Shown one piece after another: positions 6,428 through 8,258 of a stretch of 8,258 nt of DNA. This DNA is from Candidatus Kuenenia stuttgartensis (GTDB taxonomy: Bacteria; Planctomycetota; Planctomycetia; Isosphaerales; Isosphaeraceae): positions 1 through 8,258 of the forward strand of contig CAMBZY010000123.1 of the NCBI GenBank assembly GCA_945872325.1, in the 5' to 3' direction. The translations under genes and the position numbers were made by a program. Within the stretch, counting starts at the first letter, position 1. Every line of letters begins with the position of its first letter. The notes below the pieces were generated by a model. That model worked only from the letters and a program-made list of their open reading frames with translations. It made no database searches and was not told the origin of the DNA.

Positions 6428-7252
6428 TCACGCATAGGCGACATCTTTATCATCAAGACCGGTCTTGAGGGCCGTCGCGGCATCCCCAAATCGTTCAGGT
6501 CCCGTAAAACCGTAAAACTTCTCAGCCACAACCAGGTGCGGTTCCAGCGTGCAAAAGCCATGATATCCATGCGTTACAGCATCGGCGATCAGTTTGGGGA
6601 TCTGCCCTTCACCTTCACCGGTTGGTACACATTTATGGGTTTTGGTGCAATAATCCTTCACATGAAAGTGGCTGACTCGGGGCCTAAGCAGTTGCCAGGC
6701 CTGATCGATATCTTGCCCCACTTCGAGATAATTTGCAGGGTCAAAAGCATGGCCCAGAACGTTGCTATCCACAGCCGTGATGAGGTCGTGAGCACGTTCA
6801 GCCGTATCTCCGTAAATCCCTTTCTCATTTTCCAGAAAGAGTTTGATACCGCGTTTTTCAGCAATACCAGCCAAAACTTTCATACGCTTGACGACTTCGT
6901 CGCGGTGGATTGCTGGATCATCTCCTTCTGGCATGTAAAAGCTGAAAATCCGAATCCTTGGGGCCTGGTAAAACTCGGCAATTTTCAACGCGATCTCATA
7001 TCGCTCCAAGTGAGGCTCGAAAGGATCGGTGATTTTAATCTTGCCGATCGGCGAACCGATTGCACTCAGGCCAAAGCCACTCTGGCGTAACTGATTCCGA
7101 AAATCCTGATGTTCATCCTCGGTAAGGTCAAGGACATTCTTGCCATGAATCGAACGAAATTCGATGTGGCGGATTCCATGACGCGCCAGTACGGCAATCT
7201 GTTCTTCCGGCTGTGGTGAAATCTCGTCAGCAAAAGCACTTAGAGTAATCAT
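6428..7252 (-). CDS. Cytosolic sugar phosphate isomerase/epimerase-like protein (PF01261)
   Basis: This 274-residue TIM-barrel protein of the xylose-isomerase-like superfamily (PF01261) has no signal peptide. Its start, MITLSAFADEISP, is typical of this subfamily, so the start is well supported even without a strong ribosome site. All four metal ligands expected for the fold are visible: E141 (FLENE), D171 (FDPANY), H197 (HFHVKD) and E237 (LEPH). HIEFRSIHGKN (29-39) matches the early strand and loop of the family. Relatives include hydroxypyruvate isomerases, keto-sugar epimerases, myo-inosose dehydratase (IolE) and hydratases, so the reaction cannot be fixed from sequence. It is transcribed away from the unknown membrane protein gene and towards the exported relative, with a terminator-like hairpin before that gene. 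The complete metal site contrasts with the exported relative. An antisense open frame of 246 codons lies over it and looks like a shadow. Confidence 0.9.
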   Translation of the reverse strand: MITLSAFADEISPQPEEQIAVLARHGIRHIEFRSIHGKNVLDLTEDEHQDFRNQLRQSGFGLSAIGSPIGKIKITDPFEPHLERYEIALKIAEFYQAPRIRIFSFYMPEGDDPAIHRDEVVKRMKVLAGIAEKRGIKLFLENEKGIYGDTAERAHDLITAVDSNVLGHAFDPANYLEVGQDIDQAWQLLRPRVSHFHVKDYCTKTHKCVPTGEGEGQIPKLIADAVTHGYHGFCTLEPHLVVAEKFYGFTGPERFGDAATALKTGLDDKDVAYA

Positions 7253-7295
7253 GGGTTTGTTGCAGATTCGACCTGAGAGAGTTGTGTATGAGACT

Positions 7296-7312
7296 GAAAC
7301 GAGAATCGTTTC
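7296..7312. promoter_or_regulatory. Palindrome, candidate operator
   Basis: GAAACGAGAATCGTTTC is a perfect 7-bp inverted repeat around a 3-base centre. It starts 44 bases upstream of the isomerase-like ATG, next to a possible TATATC -10 element on the minus strand. Its size and place fit a binding site for a dimeric repressor, such as those that control sugar genes. No regulator gene is in the window. Confidence 0.4.
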
Positions 7313-7426
7313 CGCGATATAAACAAAAATAACGAGTGCCGGCGAAGTTCGCTAGGGGGTGGAATTCGTAATCTGTCCTGTTACGATACATTCCATGCTG
7401 TAGGATTCTAGCAAAAGTACGATTGC

Positions 7427-7433
7427 GGGAAGG
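7427..7433 (+). promoter_or_regulatory. Ribosome binding site of the small membrane protein gene
   Basis: GGGAAGG lies 11 bases before the ATG at 7445. It is purine-rich with somewhat long spacing, and supports this start. Confidence 0.45.
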
Positions 7434-7444
7434 CTTGACAACTC

Positions 7445-7954
7445 ATGATCATCGAATGGATTACCACTTTTCTCATCATACTCTCAGGCGTATGGTTCCT
7501 GACGGAAGTCCTTCAGTCGTCATGGTATGAGTCTGTTGTGACGAACCTGATCCCACGACTCCTGATCGCCTCACTCATCCTCACCGCTGTGCAGGTGACG
7601 TCCCATCTACGGATGGAAACCATGCTCAGCGAAGGCTTGCCTTACCTGATCGGTTCCGGAATTTTATGGGTGGGATGCTTCTGGGCGATCCTGAATTTTG
7701 CGACCAACCATGCCCTTGGTCTCGGTATTGCCGGTATGCTGGTTCTGACAAGCCTGTCAGGTCTAACCAGTGACGGGCTTCAAGGCATCGGACGAACGGC
7801 ACGGATCGACACCAGCAAACCAGCCAAAAAGTCAGTCCGGACCAAACGTTACAACTCGGCAATTGCCCCGTTTCAGCAACCCGGACAAGTCTCAAAAGGC
7901 ACGGATTCCAACCCGGCTCAGCCAACAGCGACAACCCAACCTGCCTCCAAATAA
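7445..7954 (+). CDS. Small unknown membrane protein, four predicted membrane helices
   Basis: I do not recognise this 169-residue protein. Hydrophobic stretches at about residues 3-22, 31-51, 65-85 and 88-106 suggest four membrane helices, the last two nearly continuous. Residues 116-169 form a hydrophilic tail that is first basic (KPAKKSVRTKR, 125-135) and then rich in Gln, Pro, Thr and Ser, so it is probably disordered. With an even number of helices both ends would lie on the same side; the basic stretch favours the cytoplasm. A purine-rich ribosome site precedes the ATG. It is divergent from the isomerase-like gene and convergent with the dimethylformamidase-like gene, so it appears to be a single-gene unit. 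No enzyme motif is visible. The hydrophobic pattern and ribosome site make a real gene likely. Confidence 0.7.
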   Translation: MIIEWITTFLIILSGVWFLTEVLQSSWYESVVTNLIPRLLIASLILTAVQVTSHLRMETMLSEGLPYLIGSGILWVGCFWAILNFATNHALGLGIAGMLVLTSLSGLTSDGLQGIGRTARIDTSKPAKKSVRTKRYNSAIAPFQQPGQVSKGTDSNPAQPTATTQPASK

Positions 7955-8042
7955 CCGCTTGACCCCATTCCTTCCAAACACCGCATTTTGAAGGTCGTTA
8001 GGAAAAATGGGGGAGCGATTCAAAGGAGCATACCAAGTTCCG
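7955..8042. other. Convergent intergenic gap with weak hairpin
   Basis: CCCCATT (7963-7969) and AATGGGG (8006-8012) could pair, with partial further pairing inside (TTC with GAA), but the loop is long and no T-run follows. It might help end transcription of the two convergent genes. The evidence is weak. Confidence 0.25.
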
Positions 8043-8258
8043 TTATCGGCCAAGCTTTTCGAGGATATTTTTCGTGATCTGTTCGATAGCGGCATCACCA
8101 CCTCGCAACCCATGAGCCCAATCTGTTGAGCCGGCCGTGACAACCGTTCCGCCAGATGGGACAGTGTAAGTTCCCAAAACGGCTGCTCCCATTCGATTTT
8201 TCTTGTACTTTTCGTACCATTCCGCATCATCTTTATCCCAGATAGCCGGAGCCGTGGC
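8043..8258 (-). CDS. C-terminus of an N,N-dimethylformamidase beta subunit-like protein (5' end outside window)
   Basis: On the minus strand the last 71 codons of a gene run from the right edge to a TAA at 8045-8043. The visible part includes AIWDKDDAEWYEKY, MGAAVLGTYTVPSGGTVVTA, then GSTDWAHGLRGGD and IEQITKNILEKLGR at the end. The pattern of Gly-Thr-Val, then Ala-Gly-Ser-Thr-Asp-Trp, Gly-Leu, Gly-Gly-Asp and a final Ile-Thr-x-Asn-Ile-Leu helix matches the C-terminal domain of N,N-dimethylformamidase large-subunit relatives, which planctomycetes often carry. Characterised members hydrolyse dimethylformamide using iron, but most relatives have no known substrate and this fragment excludes any metal site. 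The same-strand frame at 7892-8230 is a shadow of this gene. The assignment rests on one short stretch, so function is tentative although the coding call is firm. Confidence 0.7.
   Translation of the reverse strand, partial: ATAPAIWDKDDAEWYEKYKKNRMGAAVLGTYTVPSGGTVVTAGSTDWAHGLRGGDAAIEQITKNILEKLGR

Larger units (their letters stand above)
7253..7444. promoter_or_regulatory. Divergent intergenic region between the isomerase-like and membrane protein genes
   Basis: These 192 bases lie between two divergent start codons. They hold the palindrome described separately (7296-7312), an AT-rich stretch (7317-7332) and a small 5-bp inverted repeat GCGAAGTTCGC (7342-7352). On the plus strand TAGGAT (7401-7406) resembles a -10 box, but I see no matching -35. 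On the minus strand TATATC, just upstream of the palindrome, could be a -10 with a poor -35. Promoter positions are therefore only suggested. Confidence 0.35.

Noticed and set aside
6350..7090. A 246-codon open frame on the plus strand
   Set aside because: It is antisense to the well-supported PF01261 gene and the adjoining gap, with no domain pattern. It also reads through the terminator-like hairpin.
7342..7352. GCGAAGTTCGC inverted repeat, considered as a second operator
   Set aside because: Five paired bases around one base are expected often by chance, and it does not share the sequence of the nearby 7296-7312 palindrome.
7892..8230. A 112-codon minus-strand open frame
   Set aside because: It overlaps the true dimethylformamidase-like frame on the same strand and extends under the end of the membrane protein gene. 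Its composition, rich in Arg, Ser, Trp and Cys, looks like a shadow.
1..8258. Search for CRISPR arrays, tRNA or rRNA genes, insertion sequences, toxin-antitoxin or defence genes
   Set aside because: No regularly spaced repeats, no cloverleaf or rRNA-like segment, no transposase motif and no defence domain were recognised on either strand.

Overview
The window looks like ordinary chromosomal DNA from a planctomycete, probably a member of the Planctomycetia with mid-range GC. This is an inference from gene content: a DUF1080 (PF06439) secreted protein, a twin-arginine exported sugar isomerase/epimerase-like protein, a second cytosolic enzyme of that fold, an N,N-dimethylformamidase-like C-terminus, and a long Hsp70 relative carrying a DUF3731 region. 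I see no phage, transposon, CRISPR, rRNA or tRNA signal.

Layout, left to right. Bases 2-196 (+) are the C-terminal tail of an unidentified gene that starts outside the window. It converges on an M24 metallopeptidase (275-1480, -) with a hairpin between them. Next is a secreted DUF1080 protein (1576-2259, -) with its own terminator-like hairpin before the peptidase gene. A 172-base divergent region then leads into the largest gene, an Hsp70-DUF3731 protein (2432-5248, +). A perfect 14-bp stem hairpin separates it from a convergent exported isomerase/epimerase-like protein (5355-6314, -). Upstream of that, on the same strand, is a cytosolic isomerase/epimerase-like protein (6428-7252, -) with a terminator-like hairpin between the two. 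A 192-base divergent region holding a palindrome leads to a small unknown membrane protein (7445-7954, +). The right edge holds the C-terminal 71 residues of an N,N-dimethylformamidase-like protein (8043 to beyond 8258, -).

How the genes may relate. The DUF1080 protein and the two PF01261-fold proteins belong to families that recur in planctomycete sugar catabolism and, in other bacteria, in 3-keto-glycoside breakdown. They could act on the same kind of substrate, two of them outside the cytoplasm and one inside. They are not one operon: hairpins and the opposite-strand Hsp70 gene separate them. The other genes have no visible functional link. I found no clear evidence for a new defence, mobile or regulatory system. 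The most useful leads are the possible glycoside-processing set, the solitary Hsp70-DUF3731 protein with a composition change along its length, and a palindrome in the 7253-7444 divergent region.
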